This document shows, in pieces, positions 13,299 to 21,748 of a stretch of DNA of 25,985 nucleotides. Origin of the DNA: DASRFA01 sp035651755 (lineage in GTDB: Bacteria > Desulfobacterota > Binatia > UBA12015); NCBI GenBank assembly GCA_035651755.1, contig DASRFA010000031.1:1-25985 (forward strand), written 5' to 3'. Each line of letters starts with the position of its first letter. The first letter of the stretch is position 1. The notes beneath the pieces were generated by a model, which was given only the letters and a program-made list of their open reading frames with translations, ran no database searches and was not told the origin of the DNA. A program made the position numbers and the translations under genes.

Positions 13299-13991
13299 GT
13301 GTTCCGCTTCGTCGTGCTGGGTTTGCTCTACGACGGCCAGCCGCGGCATGGCTACGCCGTGGCGAAGGAGTACGGCAGGCGGTCCGGCCTCCGGATGAAC
13401 ACCGGCAGCTTCTACCGGGAGCTGCAGCGGCTCGCCGCCGACGGGCTCGTTCGCGCGGTCGACAATCCGCCCGACGCCGACTGCCGGCGAACGCCGTACG
13501 TGATCACGACGGCGGGCAGAGGCGCCTTCGAGACGTGGCTTTCGTCGACGCGCGACGCCTGGGGGCCCGGGTACGAGGACGCGCTGTCGTCGCGCGCGCT
13601 GTTCCTCGGCGACGCGGCGCCGGCGATCCTCGACAAGGTCCTGGAGCGCTGGAGCGACGCGCTGTGGTCGCTCGTCAAGGCGATCGAGCGCGATCGCGAG
13701 CCGAGCCCGATCCCCGCCGACGACGCGCGCGCCGCCGCGCCCACGCTGTCGCTGCTGCAGGCGCGCCGCCTCCGTCACCTCGCGGTGGAGCTCGAGTTCC
13801 TCGAAGAGTTTCGATCGGCGTACCGGCGGCCCGCGAACGCCGAGCCGTCGCAGCCGAGCGGCTCGGAAACCACCCCCGCGCGGTCGCCGTGGCGACGCGT
13901 GCGGGACCAGGCCGGCTCGGCCGGCTCGCCGGAACCGCGCGTGCGAGCGCGCGCCAGCGAATCCGGAGCCGCACGCAGAGCACCGCGATGA
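13299..13991 (+). CDS. PadR-family transcriptional regulator
   Basis: A 230-aa regulator. A PadR winged helix spans residues 1-80: VLGLLYDGQPRHGYAVAKEY, LRMNTGSFYRELQRLAADGL with the family's Y-x-x-L-x-x-L helix, then the wing with PYVITTAGRGAFETWL. Residues 90-180 are alpha-helical and Leu-rich, matching the dimerisation part. The last 50 residues are Pro/Ser/Arg-rich and look disordered, longer than in typical PadR proteins (about 110-180 aa). The GTG at 13299 places the helix-turn-helix at the N-terminus. The stop overlaps the ATPase start as ATGA, so it heads an exporter operon and probably represses it, as PadR/LadR-type regulators often do. Confidence 0.87.
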   Translation: MFRFVVLGLLYDGQPRHGYAVAKEYGRRSGLRMNTGSFYRELQRLAADGLVRAVDNPPDADCRRTPYVITTAGRGAFETWLSSTRDAWGPGYEDALSSRALFLGDAAPAILDKVLERWSDALWSLVKAIERDREPSPIPADDARAAAPTLSLLQARRLRHLAVELEFLEEFRSAYRRPANAEPSQPSGSETTPARSPWRRVRDQAGSAGSPEPRVRARASESGAARRAPR

Positions 13992-14722
13992 AGCCGCCGG
14001 CCGCGCTGCTCGAGAACGTCAGCCGCACCTACGGCGTCGGCGAGCAGGCCGCGGTCGGCCTGCGCGACGTGACGCTCAGCGTGGCGGCCGGGGAGTTCGT
14101 TTCCGTGATGGGCCCGAGCGGGTCCGGCAAGAGCACGTTGCTGAACATCATCGCCGGTCTCGACCGCCCCGATCGCGGGCGGGTCGTCGTCGCCGGCAAC
14201 GACCTCGCATCGCTCTCCGACGACGAGCGCAGCGATCTCCGCCTCCGGCAGATCGGCGTCGTGTTCCAGGCGTTCAACCTCTTTCCGACCTTCTCGGTCG
14301 AGGAGAACGTCCTCTGGCCGCTCGAGTTCCTCGGCGTCCGGGCGGGGGACGCGCGTCGCCGCGTCGCCGCGACGCTGGAACTCGTCATGCTGCCCGAGCG
14401 CGTGCGCAAGCGGCGGCCCGCGGAGCTCTCCGGTGGCGAGCAGCAGCGCGTCGCCATCGCGCGCGCGCTCGTGACCGATCCCGTCCTCCTCCTCGCCGAC
14501 GAGCCGACCGGAAACCTCGATTCGCGGACCGGCCGGGCGATCCTCGACCTGCTCGCGCTCCTGAACGGCACGCGCCACGTGACCGTCGTGCTGGTGACGC
14601 ACGACATGTTCGCGGCGACCTACGGCCATCGCACGATCGAGCTGCGCGACGGCCAGATCGTGCGCGAGGCGCGCGCGGAGCCGGAGCACGCTCGGCACCT
14701 GAAGCTGATGCGCGAATCCTAG
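13988..14722 (+). CDS. ABC transporter ATP-binding protein (LolD/MacB-like)
   Basis: A 244-aa nucleotide-binding subunit that drives the following permease. Walker A is GPSGSGKST (42-50), the Q-loop is Q94 in VVFQAFNLFP, the signature is LSGGEQQR (147-154), Walker B is VLLLADEP (166-173) with the D-loop GNLDSRTG, and the switch His is H205 in LVTHD. All are intact. This sequence type belongs to the MacB/LolD/FtsE branch, in which the permease works as a mechanotransmitter rather than a channel. The ATG overlaps the PadR stop by 4 bp and the permease gene starts 20 bp after the stop. Confidence 0.94.
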   Translation: MKPPAALLENVSRTYGVGEQAAVGLRDVTLSVAAGEFVSVMGPSGSGKSTLLNIIAGLDRPDRGRVVVAGNDLASLSDDERSDLRLRQIGVVFQAFNLFPTFSVEENVLWPLEFLGVRAGDARRRVAATLELVMLPERVRKRRPAELSGGEQQRVAIARALVTDPVLLLADEPTGNLDSRTGRAILDLLALLNGTRHVTVVLVTHDMFAATYGHRTIELRDGQIVREARAEPEHARHLKLMRES

Positions 14723-14742
14723 GAGGCTGGAGGACGCGGCGA

Positions 14743-17316
14743 ATGAGCCTCGCGACGTTTCGGCTGCCTCGCCGGTTCCTGCGCGGGAGCTACGGAAGCC
14801 TGGCGCTCACCATCCTGGCGCTCGCGAGCGGGGTGGCGCTCGTCTGCGCGATCGACCTCGTCAACCGCACGGTCGCACGCGCGTTTCTCGAGATCATCGA
14901 CACGATGGCGGGCCGCGCGTCGCTGCAGATCAGCGCGGGCGAGCGCGGGCTCATGCCCGAGCAGGTGGCGGAGACGGCCGCCAGGGTGGCCGGCGTACAG
15001 CTCGCCGTCCCCGTCGTCACGGCGACCGCGTTTCTCACCGAGCAGACCCACGAGCAGCTCACGGTCCATGCCGTCGACCTCACGAACGACGACCACCTGC
15101 GCGTCTACGAAGCAGGCGGCTCGGACGACGCGGCCGTGGACGATCCGCTCGTCTTCGTGAGCCGCCCGGATTCCATCATGCTCACCGCCGCCTTCGCCGC
15201 GCGGCACGGGATCGCGCGCGGCGACGCGATCGCGCTCGAGACGCCTGCGGGTCGGCGCTCGTTCACGGTGCGGGGGCTTCTCGAGCCGAAAGGCGTCGCG
15301 CGGGTGTACGGCGGGAACCTCGTCGTGATGGACCTCTTCGCGGCCGAGGCGGCGTTCACGCGCGCCGGGTACGTCAACCGGATCGACGTCGTGACGCGGC
15401 CGGGCGCCGACGTCGAGGAGGTGGCGCGAGCCCTGCGAGGGGCGCTGCCGGCAGGCTTGCGCGTCGATACGCCGGCCCAGCGCAGGGTCGACCTGAACCG
15501 CGTCATCGGCTCGCTGCAGGCGCTCCTGTCCGGCATCGGGCTCGTCGCGCTCCTCGCGGCGTTCCTGATCGCGTTCAACCGCCTGGCGTCGTTCTTCGAG
15601 CGCCGCGCCTGGCAGATCGCGATCCTGGCGGCGGTCGGAGTCCGGTCGCGCACGATCTGGCTCGAGCTCTTGAGCGAGGCGCTCGTGATCGGCGCGGTCG
15701 GCGTCGCGATCGGGATCCCTCTCGGCATCGCGCTCGCGCGTCCGCTCCTTCCGGTCATCGCGACGACGGCGGCGCTCAACTACAAGCTGATCGCTCCCGA
15801 GGCCGATCTCGCCATCCGGCCGCAATCGCTCGCGATCGCGGCGCTGCTCGGTCTCGCGGCGGCGGTGCTCGCGGCCTCGTTGCCGGCATGGCGCGCGGTC
15901 CAGCAGGGCATCCTCGCGACGCTGCGCAGCCGAAGTCGGGAAGCCGCCCCGGCGACGCGCTTTTCCGCGCTCGCCGCGCCGGCAGGGCTCGTCCTGCTTG
16001 CGGTCGTGGCAATCGTCGCGCAATCGGTGACGCGCTCCGCGACGTTCGGCCTGGTCGCGACCGCTCTCCTCGCGCTCACGATCGCCTTCTCCGCGCGATC
16101 GCTGCTGGTGCCGCTCCTCGGCATCCTGTCGCCGGCGATCCGCCGGGTCGCGGGGCCGACGTCGCGCTTCGCGCTCGCGGCCGTGAGCGAGAACCCGCGC
16201 CGCACGTCGCTCACCGCCGCCACCCTCGCGGTCGGCCTCGGAGCGGTCTTCTGGCTCTGGACGATGGCGCAGAGCTTCGAGCGCTCCGTCGTCGACGTCT
16301 TGAGCCGCGCGATCCGCGCGGACCTCATCGTGACGTCGTCGCACATCGTGTCCGGCTTTCTGGAGGAGCCGGTCGACGAGTCGCTCGCGGGCGAGCTCGC
16401 GAAGGTCCCCGGGGTCGCGGCGGTGGCAGGATGGCGCGCGATCGAGTGGCCGCATGGCGACGGGTCGATCGCGATCAGCGCGTACGACCCGGTGTACTTC
16501 GAGGGCGGCGCGTTCGGCGAGAGAACGCTTCAGGCGCGCCGCTCGCCCGACGTCTGGCGGGACGTCGCGCGGGGCGACGCGGTGATCATCTCCACGAGCC
16601 TCGCTTCGAACTACGGCGTCGGGATCGGCGACGACGTCACGTTGAACACGCCGAGCGGGCCGATCACCCGGCCGGTGGCGGGCATTTTGGTGGAGTTCGT
16701 CTCTCCACAGGGCACCTTGGAGATGAGCCGCGAGCTCTTTGCGCGCTACTGGCACGATCACCACCTGACGCGCGCATTCGTCAAGACGGACGCCGGCGTC
16801 CGGCTCGACGACGTTCGAAGTAGGATCGCCGAGCGTCTCGGTCACGCCTACGCGCCTCGCATCTTGTCGTCCGGCGAGCTGATGGACTACTTCGCGCAGG
16901 AGGTGCGACGCGCGTTCTCCGTCGTGCAGATCCTCGGGCTCCTCGTCCTCTTCGTCGTGCTGGTCGGGATGGCGGACTCGCTGGGTGCCGGCGTCATCGA
17001 GCGAACGCGCGAGATCGGCACGCTCCGCGCCCAGGGCATCCGGCGCCGTCTGCTCGGTCGCATGGTGGTGGTCGAAGGGCTCGTGCTCGCGACGGTCGGC
17101 CTCCTGCTTGCATGCGCCGGCGGGCTCGCGCTCGGCATCCTCTGGGTGCGCGCGACGTTCACCTATCTGCTCGGCTGGTCGCTCGACCTCTACCTGCCGT
17201 ACCGCCAGATCGCCGCGGCCGCGATCGCGACGCTTCTCGTCTGTGCGATCGCGGCGTGGCTCCCGGCCCGCCGCGCCGCGCGCATCGAGCCCGGGCTCGC
17301 GCTGCGATACGAATGA
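14743..17316 (+). CDS. FtsX-type ABC permease with two FtsX domains
   Basis: An 857-aa inner-membrane protein. The first transmembrane segment is at 18-38 (LALTILALASGVALVCAID), followed by a large extracytoplasmic domain (40-255). Then comes the first FtsX bundle near 258-280, 310-335 and 362-385, further hydrophobic segments near 413-460 and 494-512, a second extracytoplasmic domain (about 520-720), and the second FtsX bundle at 725-750, 777-802 and 820-845. The C-terminus (RRAARIEPGLALRYE) is the family signature. The roughly 10-helix layout matches YbbP/LolCE-like giant permeases. GGAGG lies nine bases before the ATG. It works with the preceding ATPase; cargo unknown, though lipids or lipid-like products are plausible given the neighbouring polyketide synthase-like gene. 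Confidence 0.9.
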   Translation: MSLATFRLPRRFLRGSYGSLALTILALASGVALVCAIDLVNRTVARAFLEIIDTMAGRASLQISAGERGLMPEQVAETAARVAGVQLAVPVVTATAFLTEQTHEQLTVHAVDLTNDDHLRVYEAGGSDDAAVDDPLVFVSRPDSIMLTAAFAARHGIARGDAIALETPAGRRSFTVRGLLEPKGVARVYGGNLVVMDLFAAEAAFTRAGYVNRIDVVTRPGADVEEVARALRGALPAGLRVDTPAQRRVDLNRVIGSLQALLSGIGLVALLAAFLIAFNRLASFFERRAWQIAILAAVGVRSRTIWLELLSEALVIGAVGVAIGIPLGIALARPLLPVIATTAALNYKLIAPEADLAIRPQSLAIAALLGLAAAVLAASLPAWRAVQQGILATLRSRSREAAPATRFSALAAPAGLVLLAVVAIVAQSVTRSATFGLVATALLALTIAFSARSLLVPLLGILSPAIRRVAGPTSRFALAAVSENPRRTSLTAATLAVGLGAVFWLWTMAQSFERSVVDVLSRAIRADLIVTSSHIVSGFLEEPVDESLAGELAKVPGVAAVAGWRAIEWPHGDGSIAISAYDPVYFEGGAFGERTLQARRSPDVWRDVARGDAVIISTSLASNYGVGIGDDVTLNTPSGPITRPVAGILVEFVSPQGTLEMSRELFARYWHDHHLTRAFVKTDAGVRLDDVRSRIAERLGHAYAPRILSSGELMDYFAQEVRRAFSVVQILGLLVLFVVLVGMADSLGAGVIERTREIGTLRAQGIRRRLLGRMVVVEGLVLATVGLLLACAGGLALGILWVRATFTYLLGWSLDLYLPYRQIAAAAIATLLVCAIAAWLPARRAARIEPGLALRYE

Positions 17317-17380
17317 CCCGCGTCAATTCAATGTCCACGGACCAATCGCGCCGCCTCCCCGGCGCGACGAGGAGCACACG

Positions 17381-18433
17381 ATGACACGGATCGCCGCCGT
17401 CGAAGTCGACGCCCCCGCGTACGTCCTGACCGCCGAGCGCGCCGCCGCCGAGCTGGCGCCGTTCCTGCCCGAACGCGCGTCCACGCGGCTTGCGCGCCTG
17501 ATCGAGGAGTCACGCATCGCGACGCGCCACCTCGTCGCCCCGATTCCCGAGCTCGCGCGCCCGCGAACGGTCCAGGAGCGCACCGACGCGCTCGTCGAGC
17601 ACGCCGTTCCGCTCGCCACGTCGGTCGCCCGGCGGGCGCTCGAAAGCGCGCGCATGAGCCCGGCGCAGGTCGACGCGATCGTCTGCGTCACGAGCACGAG
17701 CTTCGTCGTGCCCTCGCTCGACGCGCAGATCGCGCGCGACCTCGGCCTTCCGCCGAGCTGCCGGCGCGTCCCCATCAACCAGCTCGGCTGCTCCGGCGGC
17801 GTGGCGGGCATCGGCCTCGCCGCCGACCTCGTGGCGGACCGGGACGACCGCACGGTGCTGGTCGTCGCGGTCGAGGTGCCGTCGCTCTCTCTGCCGACGC
17901 AGGAGCCGTCGCTGACGGACCTCGCGGCGTGCTGCCTGCTGGGAGACGGCGCCGGCGCGGCCGTCGTGACCGGATGCGGCGACCCGTCCGAGAGCGGATT
18001 CGACGTCCTCGCGACCCGCACGCTGCTCTTCCCGGAGGTCCGCGAGGGCGGTGGAGCGCGCCTCACCGAGGGCGGCTTCCGGATGGTGTCGGCGGTCGGG
18101 CTGCCGCGCGTCGCGCGCGCGCGCCTCCGACCTTCCGTCGCGGAGTTCCTCGCTCCGCTCGGGCTCGCGCTCGAGGACATCTCGCTCTGGGCGATCAATC
18201 CGCGCTCGCCGCAGATCCTCGAGGCGATCGGCGACGCGCTCGACCTCTCGGCCGACGACCTCGCCCCGTCGTGGACCGCGTGGTCGCGCTACGGAAACAC
18301 GATCTCGGCGACCGTGTACTTCATCCTCGATACGCTGCGGACGGAGGTGCGGCCGCCCGCCGGCGCGCTCGGCATCCTGCTCTCGTTCGGCGCCGGCGTG
18401 ACGTGCGAGATGGCGCTCGTCCGCTGGCGCTGA
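17381..18433 (+). CDS. Type III polyketide synthase-like (chalcone/stilbene synthase family) protein with altered triad
   Basis: A 350-aa thiolase-fold protein of the type III PKS family. These enzymes make polyketides or alkylpyrones by condensing malonyl-CoA onto a starter acyl-CoA. The nucleophile C137 lies in NQLGCSGGVAGIGLAADL and N306 lies in SRYGNTISATVYFILDTL, both as in active enzymes. The C-terminal LLSFGAGVTCEMAL matches the GFGPG loop. The usual His, in the WxxHPGGPxIL context, is Asn273 here: SLWAINPRSPQILEAI, with the two glycines also changed to Arg-Ser. Such a substitution should impair malonyl decarboxylation, so it may condense differently or have another role. GAGGAG lies shortly before the ATG. 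It is the last gene of the plus-strand run, 64 bp after the permease. Confidence 0.85.
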   Translation: MTRIAAVEVDAPAYVLTAERAAAELAPFLPERASTRLARLIEESRIATRHLVAPIPELARPRTVQERTDALVEHAVPLATSVARRALESARMSPAQVDAIVCVTSTSFVVPSLDAQIARDLGLPPSCRRVPINQLGCSGGVAGIGLAADLVADRDDRTVLVVAVEVPSLSLPTQEPSLTDLAACCLLGDGAGAAVVTGCGDPSESGFDVLATRTLLFPEVREGGGARLTEGGFRMVSAVGLPRVARARLRPSVAEFLAPLGLALEDISLWAINPRSPQILEAIGDALDLSADDLAPSWTAWSRYGNTISATVYFILDTLRTEVRPPAGALGILLSFGAGVTCEMALVRWR

Positions 18434-18439
18434 CCGCGG

Positions 18440-18467
18440 GCGACGTCCTGGGCCGTCGTCACGTCGC
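18440..18467. terminator. Possible bidirectional hairpin between convergent genes
   Basis: GCGACGT and ACGTCGC form a perfect 7-bp stem with a 14-base loop. It sits just after the polyketide synthase-like stop and overlaps the last codons of the minus-strand permease. No T-tract follows on either strand, so this is only a candidate. Confidence 0.35.
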
Positions 18468-19757
18468 GCGGAGCGACACCGCCGGATCCGTCCGCGCCGC
18501 ACGCGCCGCAGGCAGGAGGCCCGCCGCAACGCCGACCGCGATCATTGTCGCGACGATCACCAGGAACGCCTGCGGCCGGAGCAGCGGCACCGGCGACATC
18601 GTCGACCCCTCGCCGATGAGCGCCTTGGCGCCCTGGACCGCGACCCACCCGAGCGCGGCGCCGACGGCGCCCGACGCGACCGTCACCGCGAGCGCTTCCG
18701 CCAGGAACTGCGCGAAGATCGCGCCGTTGGACGCGCCGATCGCCTTCCGGAGGCCGATCTCGCGCGTCCGCTCGGTCACGACGACGAACATCACGTTCAT
18801 CACGCCCGCCGCGCCGACCAGCAGCGTGATCACGATCGCCGACGTCAGGAAGATCCGGAGGCCGAGCAGCAGCAGCTCGACGATCTGCAGCGCCTCGATC
18901 ACGTAGAACGACGACATCGCGCCGTTGTCGCTCGCGCGGAACGAGTGGTGCTGGCCCAGCACGTCGCGCGCGGCCGCGAGCGCAGGCCAGCCGAGCTCCC
19001 GCGTGCGCGGCTCGAAGATCACCTGGCCGACGAGCTCGTCGCGCGTGACCCGCCGCTGGGCGGTCGTGACCGGGATGAATGCGAGCTCGTCGTCGGGCGG
19101 GCCCATGTAGATGATCTGGTCGCCCTTCCGGGCGGAGACGCCGACGACGCGGAACGGGATCGACTCGATCAGCACCTCGCTTCCGACCGCGGGTCGGGCG
19201 CCGAAGAGCCGCTCCGCCGTCCGCCAGCCGAGGAAGACGACGCGCGCGCTCTCGTCGACGTCGCGGCGCGTGAGGAAGCGACCCGCGCCGACCTCGTAGT
19301 TCCGGATGCGGAGCGTGTCCTCGGTCGCGCCGTACGACCAGACGAGCTTCGTGCGTGGGCCGGCGCGCATCATGAGCGCGCGCAGGAAGAGGCTCGTGCC
19401 CGCGGCCGCGATCGAGTCGACCTCCGCGACCCGGCGCACGTCGGCGAGCTTGAGCTCGACCGGACGGGTCGCGCGCTGCCCGACGCCGGTCGCCGTCACC
19501 GAGCCCGGGAAGAGGAAGACGACCCGCTGTCCCACCTTTTGCATCTGGGTCGCGAAGTGGGCGTCGTAGCCGTCCATCGACGCCGAGAGAAAGGTCAGCA
19601 TCGCGATCCCCCACACGATGCCGCTCGACGTGAGGCCGTAGCGGAGGCGGTGCGCCGCGATGCTGCGGGCGGTCTCGAGCGCGAGGTCGGCGACCGTCGC
19701 GCGCGCGCTGCCCACCGCGCCTCCCGTCCATCGCCGAACACCTGACACGCCGAGCAC
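18459..19757 (-). CDS. MacB-type ABC permease, second of two
   Basis: A 432-aa permease. An N-terminal transmembrane helix (about 40-60, LTSSGIVWGIAMLTFLSASM) is followed by a MacB-type periplasmic domain (about 62-290). Three helices then lie near 303-328, 348-372 and 398-420, and the protein ends AARAARTDPAVSLRAT, the family signature. TERTREIGLRKAIGAS (about 328-345) is the conserved cytoplasmic coupling segment of FtsX/MacB permeases. It starts at GTG, three bases after the previous stop with GGAG upstream, so it is coupled. Unlike E. coli MacB it carries no fused ATPase and must use the separate one. It is related to, but clearly different from, the permease before it, so a heterodimer is likely. 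Confidence 0.92.
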   Translation of the reverse strand: MLGVSGVRRWTGGAVGSARATVADLALETARSIAAHRLRYGLTSSGIVWGIAMLTFLSASMDGYDAHFATQMQKVGQRVVFLFPGSVTATGVGQRATRPVELKLADVRRVAEVDSIAAAGTSLFLRALMMRAGPRTKLVWSYGATEDTLRIRNYEVGAGRFLTRRDVDESARVVFLGWRTAERLFGARPAVGSEVLIESIPFRVVGVSARKGDQIIYMGPPDDELAFIPVTTAQRRVTRDELVGQVIFEPRTRELGWPALAAARDVLGQHHSFRASDNGAMSSFYVIEALQIVELLLLGLRIFLTSAIVITLLVGAAGVMNVMFVVVTERTREIGLRKAIGASNGAIFAQFLAEALAVTVASGAVGAALGWVAVQGAKALIGEGSTMSPVPLLRPQAFLVIVATMIAVGVAAGLLPAARAARTDPAVSLRAT

Positions 19758-19760
19758 GAG

Positions 19761-21002
19761 TCACTCCGCCCGGAGCGTGATCGACGGATCGACGCTGGCC
19801 GCGCGCCACGCCGGCACGAGCCCCGCGCCGAACCCGACGAGCGCCATGATGCCGACCGCGAGCCACACGATCCACGCGCGCAGGATCGGGAGCGGGATCA
19901 CGTCGGGGACCTGCAGGCGCGCGAGCCCAGCGCACGCGGCGACCCCGATCGCGAGCCCCAGGCCGCCGCCGACGCCCGTGATCACCAGCGTCTCGAGGAA
20001 GAACTGCGCGACCACGTCGCGCCGCCGCGCGCCGACCGCGAGCCGCACGCCGATCTCCTGCCGCCGCTCCTGCACCGAGTCGAGCATCATGTTCAGGATC
20101 CCGATGCCGCCGATCGCGAGCGTCGTCACCGCGAGGATGAAGAAGAGCCCGCGCATGCGGTCGACGGGGATCTTCCTGAGCGCGTCGATCGGGCTGATGA
20201 CGAGCACGGCCTCCTCGTCGCGCGGGTCGACCCGCATCTGGCGCGCGAGGACGGCTCGCACCTCGAGCTTCAGGTCGTCGTACGTCTGGCGGTCGCGCGC
20301 GCGCAGCACGATCATGTCGAGCACGTCCTCGTCGACGCCGTAGCGCGGGCCCTCGGCGAGGAGAGCGGTGAGCGGGATCCACACCTGCTGGTCGATCTCG
20401 TCGAAGTCGCGCGAGAGCTGCGTGCCGACGTGCCGGAGGAAGCCGATCACCTCGTACGGCATGCCGCGGATGCGGACGGTGTCGCCGACGCGGCCCTCGG
20501 GGCCGAGGAGGCGTCGGCGCGCCGTGTCGCCGAGCACCGCGACCCGCCTGCGTCCGAGGAGATCGGCCTCCGAGATCGCGCGCCCGCCGGCGATCGCGAC
20601 CCCGCGCAGGTCCATGTGCGCGGGCTCGACGCCGCGCACGTCGCGTGTCAGCGTCACCTGGCCGTGCGAGACCGGATACCAGCCGCGCGACTCGCCGAGG
20701 ACGAGGTCGGCGAGACGCAGCCCCGCCCGGAGCGCGTCGACATCCTTTCGCGTGAGCCAGAGCGCACGCCGGTCGTGCGCGGGCGTGAAGTTCTCGCCGA
20801 TCTTGCCGGCGTGCACGTAGACGACGTTCCGGCCCGTCCGGCTGAAACCGTCGTCGATCATGCGCTCGACGCCGAGGCCCCACGAGAGGAGGAACACGAC
20901 CGACGCCGTCCCCCAGACCATGCCGAAGAGGGTGAGCGCGGTGCGGAGCTTCTGCGTCCGCAGCGTGACGAGCGCGCTGCGCGCGATCTGCGCCAGGTTC
21001 AC
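19761..21002 (-). CDS. MacB-type ABC permease, first of two
   Basis: A 413-aa inner-membrane protein with the standard four-helix MacB layout: helix 1 at about 22-45 (ALTLFGMVWGTASVVFLLSW), a periplasmic domain to about 285, then helices near 287-310, 332-358 and 373-395, ending AASVDPSITLRAE. SVQERRQEIGVRLAVGARRR is the coupling segment. No ATPase domain is fused. The GTG start overlaps the ATPase stop as GTGA. Together with the following permease it should make the transmembrane part of a tripartite-type exporter. Confidence 0.92.
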   Translation of the reverse strand: MNLAQIARSALVTLRTQKLRTALTLFGMVWGTASVVFLLSWGLGVERMIDDGFSRTGRNVVYVHAGKIGENFTPAHDRRALWLTRKDVDALRAGLRLADLVLGESRGWYPVSHGQVTLTRDVRGVEPAHMDLRGVAIAGGRAISEADLLGRRRVAVLGDTARRRLLGPEGRVGDTVRIRGMPYEVIGFLRHVGTQLSRDFDEIDQQVWIPLTALLAEGPRYGVDEDVLDMIVLRARDRQTYDDLKLEVRAVLARQMRVDPRDEEAVLVISPIDALRKIPVDRMRGLFFILAVTTLAIGGIGILNMMLDSVQERRQEIGVRLAVGARRRDVVAQFFLETLVITGVGGGLGLAIGVAACAGLARLQVPDVIPLPILRAWIVWLAVGIMALVGFGAGLVPAWRAASVDPSITLRAE

Positions 21003-21748
21003 GGCGCGCTCCGCTCGTCGGCCGCGTCGTCGTCGCCGTGGACGCGGCCGTCCCGGATGTGGAGGCGGCGCTTCGCGCGCTCGCCGATGCCGAGGTCGTG
21101 CGTCACCATGACGACGGTCGTCCCCTCGGCGTTGAGCTCGCCGAGGAGCGACATGATCTCGGCGCCGGTCCGCGTGTCGAGGTTGCCGGTCGGCTCGTCG
21201 GCCAGGATGAAGCTCGGGCGGTTGATGAGCGCGCGCGCGATCGCGACCCGCTGGCGCTCGCCGCCCGAGAGCTCGGACGGCAGGTGCCGGACGCGCTCCG
21301 CGAGGCCGACGCGCTCGAGCGCGGCGAGCGCGCGCTCCCGGCGCTCGCCGCGCGCGACCCGGCGGTAGCCGAGCGGCAGCTCCACGTTCTCGACCGCCGT
21401 CAGGCGCGGCAGGAGGTTGAAGCTCTGGAAGACGAAGCCGATCTCCTCGCCGCGGAGGCGCGCGAGGCCGTCGGGCGGGATCGTGTGGATCGGCTTCCCG
21501 CGGAAACGGTAGACGCCGGTCGTCGGCTGGAGGAGGCAGCCGAGGATCTCCATGAGCGTCGTCTTCCCCGAGCCCGACGGGCCGAGGATCGCGAGCAGCT
21601 CGCCGGCGTCGATCCGAAGGGTCACGTCGCGCAGCGCGTCCACGTGCACGCGGCCGCTCGCGTAGGTCTTTCCGATGCCGGCGAGCTCGACGACCGGCAC
21701 CGGCGCCGCGGTCGCGAGGTGCGCTTCGCCGGCCGCGCTCGTGGTCAC
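20999..21748 (-). CDS. MacB-type ABC transporter ATP-binding protein
   Basis: A 249-aa nucleotide-binding subunit. Walker A is GPSGSGKT (56-63), the Q-loop is Q108 in FVFQSFNLLP, the signature is LSGGERQR (160-167), Walker B is FILADEP with the D-loop GNLDTRTG (180-195), and the switch His is H217 in MVTHD. The GTG start overlaps the adaptor stop as GTGA, giving strict coupling; its own stop overlaps the first permease start the same way. The first 18 residues (TTSAAGEAHLATAAPVP) are a short, poorly conserved leader. It belongs to the MacB/LolD branch of exporters. Confidence 0.94.
   Translation of the reverse strand: MTTSAAGEAHLATAAPVPVVELAGIGKTYASGRVHVDALRDVTLRIDAGELLAILGPSGSGKTTLMEILGCLLQPTTGVYRFRGKPIHTIPPDGLARLRGEEIGFVFQSFNLLPRLTAVENVELPLGYRRVARGERRERALAALERVGLAERVRHLPSELSGGERQRVAIARALINRPSFILADEPTGNLDTRTGAEIMSLLGELNAEGTTVVMVTHDLGIGERAKRRLHIRDGRVHGDDDAADERSAP

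Noticed and set aside
18289..20883. 864-codon open frame on the minus strand
   Set aside because: It overlaps the two MacB-type permease genes in another frame and is low-complexity Arg/Ala text. The permease frames have clear family signatures.
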